The translations under genes were made by a program, and so were the position numbers. The notes under the pieces were generated by a model. The model saw nothing but the letters and a program-made list of their open reading frames with translations. It had not been told where the DNA came from and ran no database searches. 64,000 bases of DNA from Conus ventricosus. Lineage: Eukaryota; Mollusca; Gastropoda; Neogastropoda; Conidae. Positions 30,075-42,214 of the stretch are shown here, one piece after another (the stretch's first letter is position 1; every line of letters starts with the position of its first letter). The stretch spans positions 32,997,369 through 33,061,368 of the forward strand of contig CM031601.1 in NCBI GenBank assembly GCA_018398815.1, given 5' to 3'.

Positions 30075-33000
30075 ATGGATAAAATCCGGATAACGTCACT
30101 GAATTGTAGAGGACTAAAAAACAAATATAAAAGAACATCAATTTTTCATTTCTTTAAAAACGGAAAGTTTGATTTGATCTGTCTCCAAGAAGCTCATATA
30201 ACTGACAGCGATGTATCTATATGGGAAAAAGAATGGGGAGGTAAAATTTTTATAACGGAGGTACCAACAGGAGCAAGGGAGAAGTCATTTTGGTTGCAAA
30301 ACATTTCCCGGGAAAAGTCACGTTAGCAATGGAACAAAATAGAATCTTGATTGTTTCAGTCACATGTGATAAATATGACTTCTACTTAGCAAACATATAT
30401 GCTCCAAATAATAGTACTGAAAAAGTGGATTTTTTCAAACTATTGAAAGAAAAATGTAAAAAGTACAGTGACAAAAAAATTATGTTGTTTGGAGACTTTA
30501 ACTGTGTTTATAGCAATGCTCTTGATATAATATCGGGCAAGCCCCACCGTGAAAATGAAGTTCGAGGTCTTAATAAGTTAACAAAAGACCTAGAACTGAA
30601 TGACCTTTGGAGAGTATTTCATGCTAATGAACATGATTATACATGGCACAGGTGCAGTCCATTTATAGCTCGTAGGCTTGACTATTGCTTTACAACAGAT
30701 GATGTATTAAGTGATTGTGTATCATGTGAACATCTTACCATTCCAAACTCGGACCATAAGGCTTGACAGTCGAGCTGGATCAGTGTGATTTCATTCGTGG
30801 TCCAAGTTATTGGAAATTCAACAATAGTTATTTAAAAAACCATGATTTTGTACAGCAATTGAATAGTCTATTAGATAAAGAGCTAACGATAAAATTAATG
30901 ACCATTTGTCCAATATTGATAAATGGGAAATGTTGAAAATTGAAATAAGAAATTTTTGTAGCGAATTTGGAAAAGAATTGTCATGCCGAAAGAAAAACGA
31001 TTCGCTAAAGTTGAACCTACAGATTTCAGAAATTGAAAAAAAGCTCATTAAAGACCCTTCAAATGAAGAGTCGCAAGCCACATATATGCATTTAAAGCAT
31101 AAATTAGAATTAAAACAACTGCATGACGCAAAGGGGGCACAGATAAGATCGAGAGTTAGATGGTCGAAGATGGGGAACGAAACACTAGGTATTTCTGCAA
31201 TTTAGAAAAAGCTAGGGGTAAACGAAAGTCATAACAAGTTGCGTAGAGAAACAGGAGAAGTATTAACTAAACAAAGTGATGTTTTACAAGAGCAGGTCTC
31301 GTTTTATAAAAATCTGTACAGTCAAACAACGATCGCAGAAAATGTTATAGAGGAGACTAACAAATTCATAGAGTCAGAAGTTTTTTCCATGTTTAGATGA
31401 CGATGATGCTGCCTTATGTGAAGGACTGGTTACCTTAGAGGAAACAACAAATGCGCTTAGTAAACTACGTAATGGGTCGGCACCTGGTTGTGACGGAATT
31501 ACAGTAGAATTCTTAAAATTCTTTTGGAGTAAATTGGGTAAATTAGTAACAAGCCCTTTTATTGAATCTTTTCATAAAGGTGAATTATCGTACACTGAAA
31601 GACAAGGAATCACTTTATTACACAAAGGAAAAGACTTAGAAAGAGATCAGTTAACAAACTGGAGACCAATTACCTTGACTAATACAGACTATAAAATCCT
31701 TGCAAAAGTTCTAGCGGAAAGACTTGGTAACGTTATTCATAAATTAATTAACAACGATCAGGTTGGCTATCTGAAAAGGTAGAAATATATGCAACAGTTA
31801 TAAGGTCCATTGATGAGTAATAAACAACTTAAATACACGTAATGAGGGTGACATCTACTAGCAGTAGACTACTGTAAAGCCTTTGATTCAATATCCAGAA
31901 AATTTTTGTTACATGCATTTGATGTTTTTTGGTTTTGGTGTGGACTTTAAAAGGTGGGTATATGTTCTTAACAACGGTAGTTCTAGTAGTATTAATCATG
32001 GAGGATGGATTTCCGAACCTTTTGTATTTCCTGTGGTATCAGACAGGGTTGCCCCTTTTCACCTCTCGCGTTTGTACTGGCTGTAGAGCTGCTTGCGATC
32101 AAAATTAGAAACAGTTCCATAGAGGGCATTAAAGTTCCAATTGCCCATTGCACAAGCCTAGTTCATATTAAAATAAAACAAATGGCCGACGACACAACAC
32201 TTTTTCTGAAAAACAGAACAGACATGCTTACAGCTTTAGAAATATTAACTGAGTTCGAAAGAATTTCTGGCCTTAGATTAAATACACAAAAAACTAAGGT
32301 TTTAAAGAATGGTAAATAAAGAATGAAGATGAAGATATCCATTTACTTTGGTCGGTAAAATAAAAATATTGGACATTTATTTTGAAACAAACAAAATGGC
32401 ACGAGACATTGAAGATAACTGGTCTCATAGATTAGATGTAATGAATTCCATCATTAAGGTATGGAGTAAACGGGACCTGAGTATTCAAGGTAAAGTTGTG
32501 GTTATAAAGACCTTTTTGATCAGCCAATTTATATACGTAATACAATCTATAGGTCTTCCCCATAGTGTACTAAATAAAATAAATACAATACTGTATAAAA
32601 TTCCTCTGGCAGAAAAAACAAAGTAATAGGAGGGCAATTTGAAAAAGTAAAACGAAAAGTGATGGAAGGTGAGTATGGAGAGGGGGGTCTTAAAATGTTA
32701 AACATGCTCGAGCTACAAAAATACTTTTATTTACAATGGGCAGGAAAACTATTTGACGCGACTGAAAAACATAAGTGGAGTTTTATTCCAAAATGGCATT
32801 TGGAAAAGCTGGCAAAAGGTGATAGAATCTTCCATATCAACTGTAAAAGAAAAGATATTAAAGGACTTGAAAGAATAGACAATGAATTTTGGAAAGATGT
32901 CCTAACGACTTATATTAGAGAACAAATCTGTTATTAAGATGGAAGATATTAATTGCAACAATTTTCAAAGTCAAATGATCTTCAATAATTTACTACTCAC

Positions 33001-33800
33001 CTACAAGCATAAAACGTTGTTCTTTCCAGCTTGGCAAAAGAAAGGAATTGAAACTATTAAACAGATTATTCATTTTCGAGAAAACCGTTTACTCACTCTG
33101 GAGGAATTACAGGACATGAAGGACAAAACAGAGCAAATATCGTACTAGATTATAACATTTTAATTAACACTATTCCAAAGACATGGTTCAGTGGATACAG
33201 AACGGCGAAAAAGAAGATGGACGTCAAAAATGCGAGGCGAGTCAGTTCAATAGGAAAGTAAAGGATATTAGGAAACTAGTCTGTAACGACAAAAAACCAG
33301 TGACTCCATGTGCGTCTCAATTTTGGTTCAGAAAATTTTGTTGTCAGGCTAGATACATCTATAATGGTCAAGAGCGAAAGACGTTACAACAGAAACAAGA
33401 TTAAGAGTCCTGCACTGGAAAATCCTGCATAATATTTACCCCACAAATATTCTCTTAAGTAAAATGCAAGTAAAAGAAAGTAATAAGTGTTCGTATTGTC
33501 CTGACACAATTGATTATATTGAGCATTTTTTCTATGATTGTCCACCTGTGCAAATGTTTTGGTTGTCAATCAAGGATTTTATATACGTAAAAACAGATGT
33601 AAGATTAAAACTATCAGTTTTGGACATACTTTTTGGTATAAACAAATTTGATCTCAATCTTGCAAATTACAAATTCATTAATACATGATTCTTTTAGCTA
33701 AGGTGTGTATTAGTATTTTCAAAAAGACCAATTCTGTCTTCTCTCTACAACATATTTTTGAAAAAGAGCTAAACATTAGAAAGCATCACCTCCTCTTTAA
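30075..33800 (+). pseudogene. LINE ORF2: AP endonuclease and reverse transcriptase (Tx1/L1 group)
   Basis: ATG at 30075. The AP-endonuclease domain has ITSLNCRGL, DLICLQEAH (catalytic Glu), LFGDFNCV, RLDYCF and a terminal SDHKA near 30760. The RT has LRNGSAPGCDGIT (31470), LLHKGKDL...TNWRPITL (31620-31675), NNDQVGYLK, the pair DYCKAFDSI (motif A, near 31870) and GIRQGCPFSPLAF (32035), and ADDTTLF (motif C, 32185-32205). The C-terminal knuckle is CSYCPDTIDYIEHFFYDC near 33490-33540. The HKGKDL...NWRPI phrasing is typical of Tx1-like LINEs. At least eight frameshifts or stops. Confidence 0.88.
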
Positions 33801-33879
33801 GTAGACTAGAAACTCACTATCTGATGCAGAACTCCTTTGCATATTTCTACAGAAACAGTTACCGCTAACCGTTGGGAAA

Positions 33880-34740
33880 AGTATGTTAGGAGCCTGTGAG
33901 TTTCTTTTCTCTGTCTCTCTCTCCCTCATTTCTTCCCTCCATCTCTTTGTTCCTCTCAGTTTGTCTGCCTGTTTGTCGGCCCGTCTGTTTGCTTGCCCGT
34001 CAATTTGTCTGCCCGCCTGTCCTTTGCTCCATCTCACTTTCTTTCTCTCTCTATTATAGCATGGGAGTGACTCTTCTTTTATGTTCTCTACATGTTCGCT
34101 AGTCTGTCTTTCTATCTGTTTGTCTGTCTGTCTGCCTGTCTCTCTCTCACTCTCTGTCTGTCTGTCAGTCTGTCTGTCTCTCTCTCTCTTTCCTCTCTCG
34201 CTCTCTCTCTCTCTCTCTTTCTCGCGCACGCACTCTCTCTCTCTTTCTATCTATCTCTGTTTGTAAGTGAGTGTGTACGCTTGTTTGCCTGTCTGCCCGT
34301 CTGACTCAGTATCTCTCTTCCTGTCGTTTTCTCTCTGTGTGTCCCCCCCCCCCCCCCCCCCCCCCCCCCCGCCACCAACATCCCACTCTCTCCCTCTCTC
34401 TCTCTCTTTGACGCCGTCTCTGTCCGACTGTCTGTCCTCTGCTGCCTGTCGGGTCTGTCTGTCTGTCTCTCTATCTCTTTTTTTTATTGTGGTGGGTGGT
34501 GGTGGTCTTGATGGTGGTGGTGGCGTGACGTGAGGAGCGCTCACGCGCTTGGGTAGTAGCATGGGAGGTCTGTTCCCGTCTCGGCAACTGGGACCTACGA
34601 TATCCTTTCAGGAGTGTGTACATACGGAATTGGTCGCTTATGCATAAAAATTATTATTTGCTTTGATACCGTGCCTTTAACACGTAACTACCATTGTTAA
34701 TATGTTTGAGAGGGGAGGGAGGGAGGGGGATGGGAGGGGG

Positions 34741-34775
<35 letters not shown>

Positions 34776-35119
34776 TGTGAAGCTAGCAGATAACAGATTC
34801 TTAGCAGATAACAGATTCTCCTTCTCTCTCGTTACGTAGGAAAAACTGAAATGAAAGAAAATAATTAAGTCTTTTGTTTAATCTATGCTGTTTTCTTTGT
34901 ACTAGCAACACATTGTCAGAGTGAGTGTGCCAGTTCACCACACATTAGAACATCAACAAATCCAGACACTTTGTATCAAACGCCAAAACATTAAAATCTG
35001 CAAAATCGTGTCCATTTGTAAATGAACAAACAGACTATGCATGGTGTGTAAGGGACTGGTTGGAAAAAAAAAAAAAAAAAAAAAAACTAGTAGTGGAAAT
35101 TGTTTTTGTTTTTTTTTCG

Positions 35120-35155
<36 letters not shown>

Positions 35156-35315
35156 CCCAAATAAAGAGGACAGTGTGAAGCACCAAAAAAATGAAGAGGT
35201 GGATTTTGGCCTTAGGGAAAAAAAAAAAAAAAGAAAAAAAAGAAAGAAAATTACCGCCTTAGGTGCTCCATTGATCCGATAACTGATGCCACAGAAAAAA
35301 AAAAGAAAAAAAAAA
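33880..35315 (+). other. LINE 3' region filled with simple repeats
   Basis: CTGT/CT-rich 33905-34300, C-run 34343-34370, GT/GGT 34490-34535, (GA)n 34745-34773, a short tandem TTAGCAGATAACAGATTC, and A- and T-runs at 35063-35085, 35107-35157 and 35218-35232, ending in the A-rich tail. No gene. Confidence 0.7.
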
Positions 35316-36207
35316 GCTGCAGTTAGAGGGAGGAAGACGTGGCGGCCTTACGGGACCAGCTGAGGCGACTGGAGTTGAAGCACCAGGATGCTGTCTCCGA
35401 GCTGGAAGCCAGACTGCGACGGGCCACCCATGAGCAGATCACCGTGGTCACCCAGCCGCCACCCATGGTCCCAAAGGTGAAACTTTTCACCGGCCTGCCC
35501 CCAACGTCACTGCAGGAGACAACCTTTGGGGAATGGCATTCCGTCATGCGGGATGCCCTGAAGGATGAGGCAGTTATGAACAAAACTGCTTCATCAAGCG
35601 CCATCTTCGGGGACCAGCCCTCCAGCACGTCAGCAGCCTTCCCACCACCAATGCTGCTCTAATATTAGAGCAGCTAAATGGGCTGTTCGGGGCACTGAAG
35701 TCACCAGAGGACGTTTTTCATCGACTTGTGCCAGGCAAGACCAAAGCCGGGACAGAAGCTGGCATACCATCTTCTGGAGATTTACGGCAGGCTGAAGGAC
35801 CTACAACCATCAGCCCCCGATGTCGAGGGGGACTTCAGCCGGAAGCTGTACCTGGCCTTCTCCAAGAGCTGCTCCGGCCTGATTGCTCTGGAGCTTCGTG
35901 GCAAGTTTGGTGTCCCCAGGCGAAGGGGCACCCACGTTCGGTAACCTGTTCAAGGCCGTCAGGCAAAGCGAGGGTCTCGGACTGCAGACGGACCGAAGGA
36001 TGGGTCGTCAGCCCGAAGCAGTGGTCCATGCAACCCAGGGGACCACACCGACTGGAGGAGACAGCCATCCACCTTCAAACCCTCGCAGACCAAAGGGCCA
36101 TGCTTTAAGTGTGGTCTTGAGGGTCATGTTTACAGGGACTGCCAGAACCCAGCCAACCCTCAACTGGTAGCCCAGAGAGACCAGGAGAGACGGCGCTGGA
36201 GCAACGA

Positions 36208-36396
36208 ATGGCGTCGGCGGAAGGGACTTCCAGAGGTCCCTTTAAACTAGGAGTAGACTCCATGAGTTTGGCTCTGGAACATGCTGACGCCCTGGAGACT
36301 TTGACAGATCAGAGTCTTGGCTCTCAGAGAGCTGATTTGGTTAAAGCCCTTAAACAGGTCAAAGGGGTCTTACGTTCAATGTTGGCCCCGCGATAG
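36208..36396 (+). CDS. small ORF overlapping the gag end
   Basis: 62 codons in another frame overlapping the gag C-terminus by about 40 bp (MASAEGTSRGPFKLGV...LKQVKGVLRSML). Could be a frameshift extension of Gag or chance. No recognised domain. Confidence 0.2.
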   Translation: MASAEGTSRGPFKLGVDSMSLALEHADALETLTDQSLGSQRADLVKALKQVKGVLRSMLAPR

Positions 36397-36639
36397 GAAC
36401 TCCTAGGTTGGGGAAGTACAGCGTTATGTATACCCAGACAGTCATGGTATATAAAAAAAAGATTTGTTTTCTTTTTATCACTTTAGTGACTTTGTGCAGG
36501 ATGATTTGATTTCATTTTCGAGGTGCTGCATTTGTATTGTGTGAATTATTATTCCCATTTGAATTATTATTCCCATTGGCACAACTGATATTGAGTTGTC
36601 GATGTTTCCTATATTTTGTGAGTTTTTAAGGAAACATCT

Positions 36640-36656
36640 GGCCTTGGAGGGGTATG
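36640..36656 (+). promoter_or_regulatory. putative polypurine tract
   Basis: GGCCTTGGAGGGGTATG directly before the 3' LTR. The purine core GGAGGGG is short. Confidence 0.45.
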
Positions 36657-37559
36657 TGTACACCACCTATGGTGTACCAGAGATTCTTGTGTGCTTCCAC
36701 TGAGGAGTGCCATGGTTGATGTTTAGATTAACCGAGGGAGGTAGTCTGATGACCCCCGATGAGTTCGCCCAGTTGTGTGGCGATCTAAGGAGGAATCCCT
36801 TTGTAGGCACTGACCGGCGACGGGCCGGAAATTCCAAAGAGGGAATACTCTCTGCTAGACCGGGGAAGAGACCGGGGAAAGTGTATGGGGGTGCCAGCCC
36901 CATTATGTAAGAGGGAGACCAGTAGTTGTGGGATGGGCTTACTATTTAGGTTGTTGGTCATCCTGCACTTTTAAGGAAATAGTTCTGATTATTATTTTCT
37001 TATTTCAAACTTGTGAGACTTAGGATCACGCAATGTTTGAGAAGATGTTGTATGCTTAGGTTAGAGGGACATGTAGGTGATATGAAGTTTGTAGTTAATA
37101 GTTGCAGTTAAACATGTAAGACCCTTATAAATATTCATGAGGCGTAGGGATCTGACAGATGGCGTCCCTAGGTGACGCCAGGGGAAGCGTGGGTGCTCTG
37201 GAAGTTACGGAGTTATTCAGTCAGGCCCCAAATCTCAAACGGAGAGGACTACACCTTAGTCCGTGAAGTGTGGTGATGGTGTTCTGATGGCACCAGAAAT
37301 GCCACGGTTGCTAGAGCCCTTTGTCGTTACTTCTACCTTTAGTTTCCTTTTTCCCCTTTACTTGTACCTTTTTCTTTTCCTTTTGTTGGGCATTGTCACC
37401 AGCCCTTTTTATGCATAAAACTTTAGACCAAATTAAAAGAAAGAAAATCTTCACTGGGCCTGACTCATTTGTCGTTTTGGATGAACCTAGTCCAACTTTC
37501 TCCCGAACCCGATCTCCCCTTGTGCGTTTCTTTACAGTAGGAACAAGGGGAGGTTTACA
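36657..37559 (+). repeat. 3' long terminal repeat
   Basis: 903 bp, near-identical to 27607-28511, with the same TG...CA ends. The first 53-bp minisatellite unit resumes at once after it. Confidence 0.92.
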
Positions 37560-38062
37560 TGTATTCTAACTAAAGGCTTACAGAGGACAAGAAAATCAGC
37601 ATTCTGTTGAGATGTATTCTAACTAAAGGCTTACTACAGAGGACAAGAAAATCAGCATTCTGTTCAGATGTATTCTAACTAAAGGCTTACAGAGGACAAG
37701 AAAATCAGCATTCTGTTGAGATGTAATCTAACTAAAGGCTTACAGAGGACAAGAAAATCAGCATTCTGTTCAGATGTATTCTAACTAAAGGCTTACAGAG
37801 GACAAGAAAATCAGCATTCTGTTGAGATGTATTCTAACTGAAGGCTTACAGAGGACAAGAAAATCAGCATTCTGTTGAGATGTATTCTAACTAAAGGCTT
37901 ACAGAGGACAAGAAAATCAGCATTCTGTTGAGATGTATTCTAACTAAAGGCTTACAGAGGACAAGAAAATCAGCATTCTGTTCAGATGTATTCTAACTAA
38001 AGGCTTACAGAGGACAAGAAAATCAGCATTCTGTTGAGATGTATTCTAACTAAAGGCTTACA
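37560..38062. repeat. 53-bp minisatellite, right part
   Basis: About 9.5 copies of a 53-bp unit (ATTCTGTTGAGATGTATTCT, AACTAAAGGCTTACAGAGGA, CAAGAAAATCAGC), over 95% alike by eye. GTTGAG/GTTCAG is the main variant. Confidence 0.95.
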
Positions 38063-38325
38063 AATCTATTATCCCTCTCTTCTGGACAGCTCCCAAACAC
38101 AGACTGGTTATCTTAGATAACGCCAAAGTTATCATCCCTCTCTACTGGACAGCTCACAAACACAGACTGGTTATCTCAGATAACGCCAAATCTATTATCA
38201 CTCTCTTCTGGACAGCTCGCAAACACAGACTGGTTATCTCAGATAACGCCAAATTTATCATTCCTCTCTTTCGGACAGCTCACGAACACAGACTGGTTAT
38301 CTTAGATAACGCCAAATTCAGTCTG
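38063..38325. repeat. 63-bp minisatellite
   Basis: Four copies containing CTCTCTTCTGGACAGCTC and CACAGACTGGTTATCTTAGA. Confidence 0.93.
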
Positions 38326-38404
38326 GGTGCGGAAAGAAGTAACCAACCAAACAAAACACTTGTGAAACGGAATGTAACCGCCATCAGGTTAATCAGCTGA
38401 AACA

Positions 38405-38640
38405 GTTTGCCTGAAGTTCATTTATGAAAAAACGGAATCTGTCGATCTATACCAAAAACACAACAGTTCATTGATGAAAAACGGAATCTGCCGATCTATA
38501 CCACAAACACAGTTCATTGATGAAAAACGGAATATGCCGCTCTACATCACAAACACAACAGTTCATTGATGAAAATCTGCCGATCTATACCACAAACACA
38601 ACAGTTAACACAGTTTGCCTGCCGCTCACAGATGAAGAAA
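38405..38640. repeat. ~48-bp minisatellite
   Basis: About five imperfect copies containing CAGTTCATTGATGAAAAACG and CCGATCTATACCACAAACAC. Confidence 0.88.
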
Positions 38641-39613
38641 GGAATATGTTGACCTGTACAGCAAACACAAGTTGTTTCATTATCAGAACGCCCTGCAGTT
38701 TCTCTCTCGTTTTACTTCTTTCATTAACTCGGTTTCAGCTTTCCTGTTATACATTTCCTGATTTTGTTCGCTAACACTTTAAAAAGTAATCTCTTCCTTT
38801 TATTTCTTCTTTCGCTTCTTAACGTTCTTGCGCTGTTCGCCATGACTTTTTGGGGAGGTTTTAGCGCATCATGGTCAAGGTCAAAATCCTCTGTTCAAGC
38901 CCGAGACCTAAAAAAAAAAGATCATGGGGGGTTACGACAGCTGTGGCCAATTCAGCGGCTGCTGTGCTGGGTGTGGTGTGATTCTTCAACGACAGCAAGG
39001 AGACATGTCCACAACGGAGGGCAGTGTCTGTGTGGTAGGACGGTGTCCGTGTGGTAGGACAGTGTCTGGTCGTCCATCGCCGTATGACGTCCACCTGAAG
39101 ACAGAGAGGCCTCCCACACGACACCTGCCGCCGGCATCTTGAGGTGGACGTCATCCAGATGACCTACACCTGGAACCAGGTGGACAGGACGGCCTGTGAC
39201 AGGACTCCCTGGGCGACCCCTGACAGCCCAATTTGCTGTGGGGTGGGGTGGGATGGAGGGTGGCGGTATAACGGACAATCAGTAAAGAAATCCACAAGGA
39301 ACGGTAAACCCTCACTACACCACATCAGCCGACTGTTGCACAGGACGTGCATGTACTAGACACGTGACTCTGGCCATGATTTGTGTGACCAACAGTAACA
39401 GAAATTCGGTTCTTCATCACTGCTATGCTAGCATGAACAAAATGATACGGTCTGCGAATCTCTCCATCCGAAGGTAGATGAACTCATTCAGTGGACATGA
39501 CCCTTCATAATGGACAGCTAACAGCCGACCACAGAGGCCACACCGTGATCGATTCTGGCAACGGATGACTTTGCTTTATTTGCACTGTGTTTTGTTCGTG
39601 GCTACCTTCAGGG

Positions 39614-39669
<56 letters not shown>

Positions 39670-40524
39670 GTCGAGATGCCGAGGCAGTGAAAACGCCAGC
39701 CTCAAATCCTCCCCTTGGAAAGTACAATCCCCCCCCCCCCCCCCCCCACTTCAGCAAGCAAGGTCAGGCTTGGAATCCTGGAATCCCACATCTCATGGAG
39801 CACCCAGCATGTCACAGGTAATGCTGAGACTGAGGTCCATGGTAAGCCCGCACGTAGAGGCAATAACAACACGTTGATCCCTGTCCTAAGTACACACACT
39901 CCTCTGTATTAAAAAGAAACAAGAAGTGGCTAGGTGGTGGGTGGGTGGGTGGTTGCAGTGGGTACCGGAATTCGTGGGGAAAACCCCAAATTAACGGCGG
40001 CAGGATAACTGCTTAAGCTGTGAACAAAGCAGATCCATACAGCCCTTCTTGGAGCGATGGAGGGGGTGAGGAACCGTGGAAGTGCGCAATTAAGCCAAAA
40101 TAAGCTTACTGCTTGCCGCTATACCACGACACTTGTATCCCCCCAACCTCTCCTCCCATCCCCACCCCATCCCCGCCACTCCCAAAACCTGTCCCCACTC
40201 CCATGGTAATGATAAAATCTGCGATTATAGCTGCTTATCATGTACTCAACTCGTGTTTAAAAAAAAAAAAGCCTCGAAGGCTCGTTAATCCTTGGCCTCA
40301 CACAAATCAACAAAATGCCACCACCACGTCTCCGAATGACGCCAACAGCAGAACTAAGCGGAGTCTCACTGATGTAGCGTCGTGAAGTGCTTGAAGAATG
40401 ATGTAATTGCAAGCAATCTAAATTTAGTATCTCGACATTGTAACTCATCCAACATACATCTGCCCCCAGTTTCAGCGATGACCACTTATCATGCAAACGG
40501 CTGAGACACACCTCAACCATCCAC
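38641..40524. other. unannotated, with homopolymers
   Basis: G-run of 54 at 39615-39668, C-run 39729-39747, A-run 40259-40270. GTGTGGTAGGACGGTGTCCG is duplicated near 39030. No gene recognised. Confidence 0.6.
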
Positions 40525-40529
40525 TCTTG

Positions 40530-40590
40530 AAACTTTGTTGTTGTTGTTGTTGTTGTTATTGGTGCTACTGCTGCTGCTGCTGCTGTTGTT
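40530..40590. repeat. (TTG)n/(CTG)n microsatellite
   Basis: TTG repeats followed by TGC repeats. Confidence 0.95.
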
Positions 40591-41270
40591 ACCTACTGCC
40601 CCATCCCCCCAGTTCAGGAATAGCCCTGCGTGGTCCGAAGTAACATACAACGCCACTGGTCTTGACGTGGCATACCTCTCACAACCTGCATCCCAACATC
40701 GCTATCCACGGCCACAGACAGGTTCGCTCTGCAGGATCTCACACGGAGCTTACAAGTCGGGCCAGCCACTAAAGAAATCCGGCACTTTCGTAGAGACACA
40801 GCGGTGGAGGTCAATACTTTTGATCTAGGAGTCAAGACTTTAACAGGATAGTGATTAGTCACCCACCCTGAGTCAGCCATCGTCCACACTGGCCTACCCT
40901 GGAGACCTTTCAGCCCACCCTTCCATCACTTAGGAGCTGGAGACCATCCACAGAGAGACACAAACTCCAGACTTCATTTCCTCCACTCCTCCGGGGAACG
41001 GCTTCTTCCCAATCTACGTTCAGATCATAACAACAGTGACACTTTCACGTCTTCCAGGGGACTCCTCTTCCCAATCTACGTTCAGACCATAACAACACAG
41101 CATCTTTACAATCTACGTTTACATTTTGGAAGTCGACAACATTCCAATGGGATGAGGATGCCAGCGTAGCCAACAAAAACTAATGTGGTGAAAGCCTCCA
41201 GAACACGTGTGACTGGAGTGACGGGTTGCCCACTGAGGATCCCAGTGACGAGCTCTGCCTGTCGCTGCTG
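40591..41270. other. unannotated sequence
   Basis: A short duplicated phrase, TTCCCAATCTACGTTCAGA, occurs at about 41008 and 41070. No gene. Confidence 0.5.
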
Positions 41271-41274
41271 CCAT

Positions 41275-41665
41275 TCAGCAGACAGGGAATCACCTGTTCC
41301 TCTGTCAGTCAGGGAATCACCTGACCCTCTGTCAGACAGGGAATCACCTGGCCCTCTGTCAGTCAGGGAATCACCTGGCCCTCTGTCAGACAGGGAATCA
41401 CCTGGCCCTCTGTCAGACAGGAATCACCTGGCCCTCTGTCAGACAGGGAATCACCTGGCCCTCTGTCAATCAGGGAATCACCTGACCCTCTGTCAGTCAG
41501 GGAATCACCTGGCCCTCTGTCAGTCAGGGAATCACCTGGCCCTCTGTCAGACAGGGAATCACCTGGCCCTCTGTCAGACAGGGAATCACCTGGCCCTCTG
41601 TCAGACAGGGAATCACCTGGCCCTCTGTCAGACAGGGAACCACCTGGCCCTCTGTCAGTCTGTCT
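41275..41665. repeat. 27-bp minisatellite (second family)
   Basis: About 14 copies of CAGACAGGGAATCACCTGGC-CCTCTGT. As in the array at 1-1080, the unit length is a multiple of three and both strands stay open (SDRESPGPL on the plus strand). No evidence that it is a real gene. Confidence 0.95.
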
Positions 41666-41934
41666 TCCATGAACATGTCGATGAGTCATTGGAGAACACA
41701 ATTTCATAGCGACTCGTATGGAAACACCATCCCAGCCTTCAGCCGACACCCTACTAGGAGCCTTGAACACTGGAGATGGGATGAACATCACCGGAGCATC
41801 CCTCAGAGTCAGGGGAAAGCGCTCACCTCGCTCCACTCTCGGAACGTGTTCCTCGCCATCACAGCACCGGCACAGCGTACGTAGTCAGTCAGCACATCGT
41901 CAGTCATGACACTGAATGAAACGAACAGGTTTCG
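41666..41934. other. unannotated sequence
   Basis: No gene or repeat recognised. Confidence 0.4.
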
Positions 41935-41948
41935 AGGAGAAGAAGAAG

Positions 41949-41980
<32 letters not shown>

Positions 41981-42155
41981 GAAGTAGAAGAAGAAGTAGA
42001 AGAAGGAGAAGAAGACGAAGAAGAAAGATGAAGAAGAAGAAGAAGAAAGATGAAGAAGATGAAGAAGAAGAAGAAGTAGAAGAAGAAGAAGACGAGGAAG
42101 AAATATGAAGAAGATGAAGAAGAACTAAGCCCACTAAAAAAGAGGAAAGTCCACT

Positions 42156-42213
<58 letters not shown>
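41935..42213. repeat. (GAA)n and (CTGT)n microsatellites
   Basis: GAA/GTA repeats 41937-42125 and uninterrupted CTGT repeats 42157-42212. Confidence 0.96.

Positions 42214-42214
<1 letters not shown>

Larger units (their letters stand above)
28659..35315 (+). mobile_element. full-length Tx1-like LINE nested in gag
   Basis: Bounded by GCTGCAGTTAGAGGG at 28644-28658 and 35316-35330, a perfect 15-bp target duplication. The right boundary follows an A-rich tail (AAAAAAAAAAGAAAAAAAAAA). Contains a 5' untranslated region, ORF1, ORF2 (endonuclease and RT) and a 1.5-kb microsatellite-filled 3' region. Because it interrupts gag, it inserted after the LTR element. Confidence 0.9.
28590..36249 (+). pseudogene. 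retrotransposon Gag (PNMA/Ty3-like), split by a LINE
   Basis: ATG at 28590 (MSSEEEARHLAEAEDSAPAA) runs 69 bp before the LINE. Coding resumes at 35331 with VAALRDQLRRLELKHQDAV, a predicted coiled coil. A capsid-like region follows in shifted frames: KVKLFTGLPP, then GPALQHVSSLP, then EDVFHRLV, then KPGQKLAYHLLEIYGRL. It ends in a CCHC zinc knuckle, CFKCGLEGHVYRDC (about 36090-36135), an Arg-rich tail and a stop at 36247-36249. The order coiled coil, capsid, knuckle and phrases such as LRGPAL / PGQKL recall PNMA and Ty3-type Gag. Three or more single-base frame breaks. Confidence 0.75.
27607..37559 (+). mobile_element. gag-only LTR retrotransposon
   Basis: Two direct repeats (27607-28511 and 36657-37559) begin TGTACACC and end TTTACA. 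They are flanked by TGTA on both sides (27603-27606 and 37560-37563), a candidate 4-bp target duplication. A primer-binding-like TGGCGCCCAA follows the 5' LTR and a purine tract precedes the 3' LTR. The interior, minus a nested LINE, is only about 1.5 kb and encodes a gag but no protease, RT, RNase H or integrase. It therefore fits the TR-GAG class of non-autonomous elements, presumably mobilised by a Ty3/Gypsy-like partner. Confidence 0.88.

Noticed and set aside
41185..41709. 174-codon ORF with ESPGPLSDR repeats
   Set aside because: Driven by a 27-bp minisatellite open on both strands.
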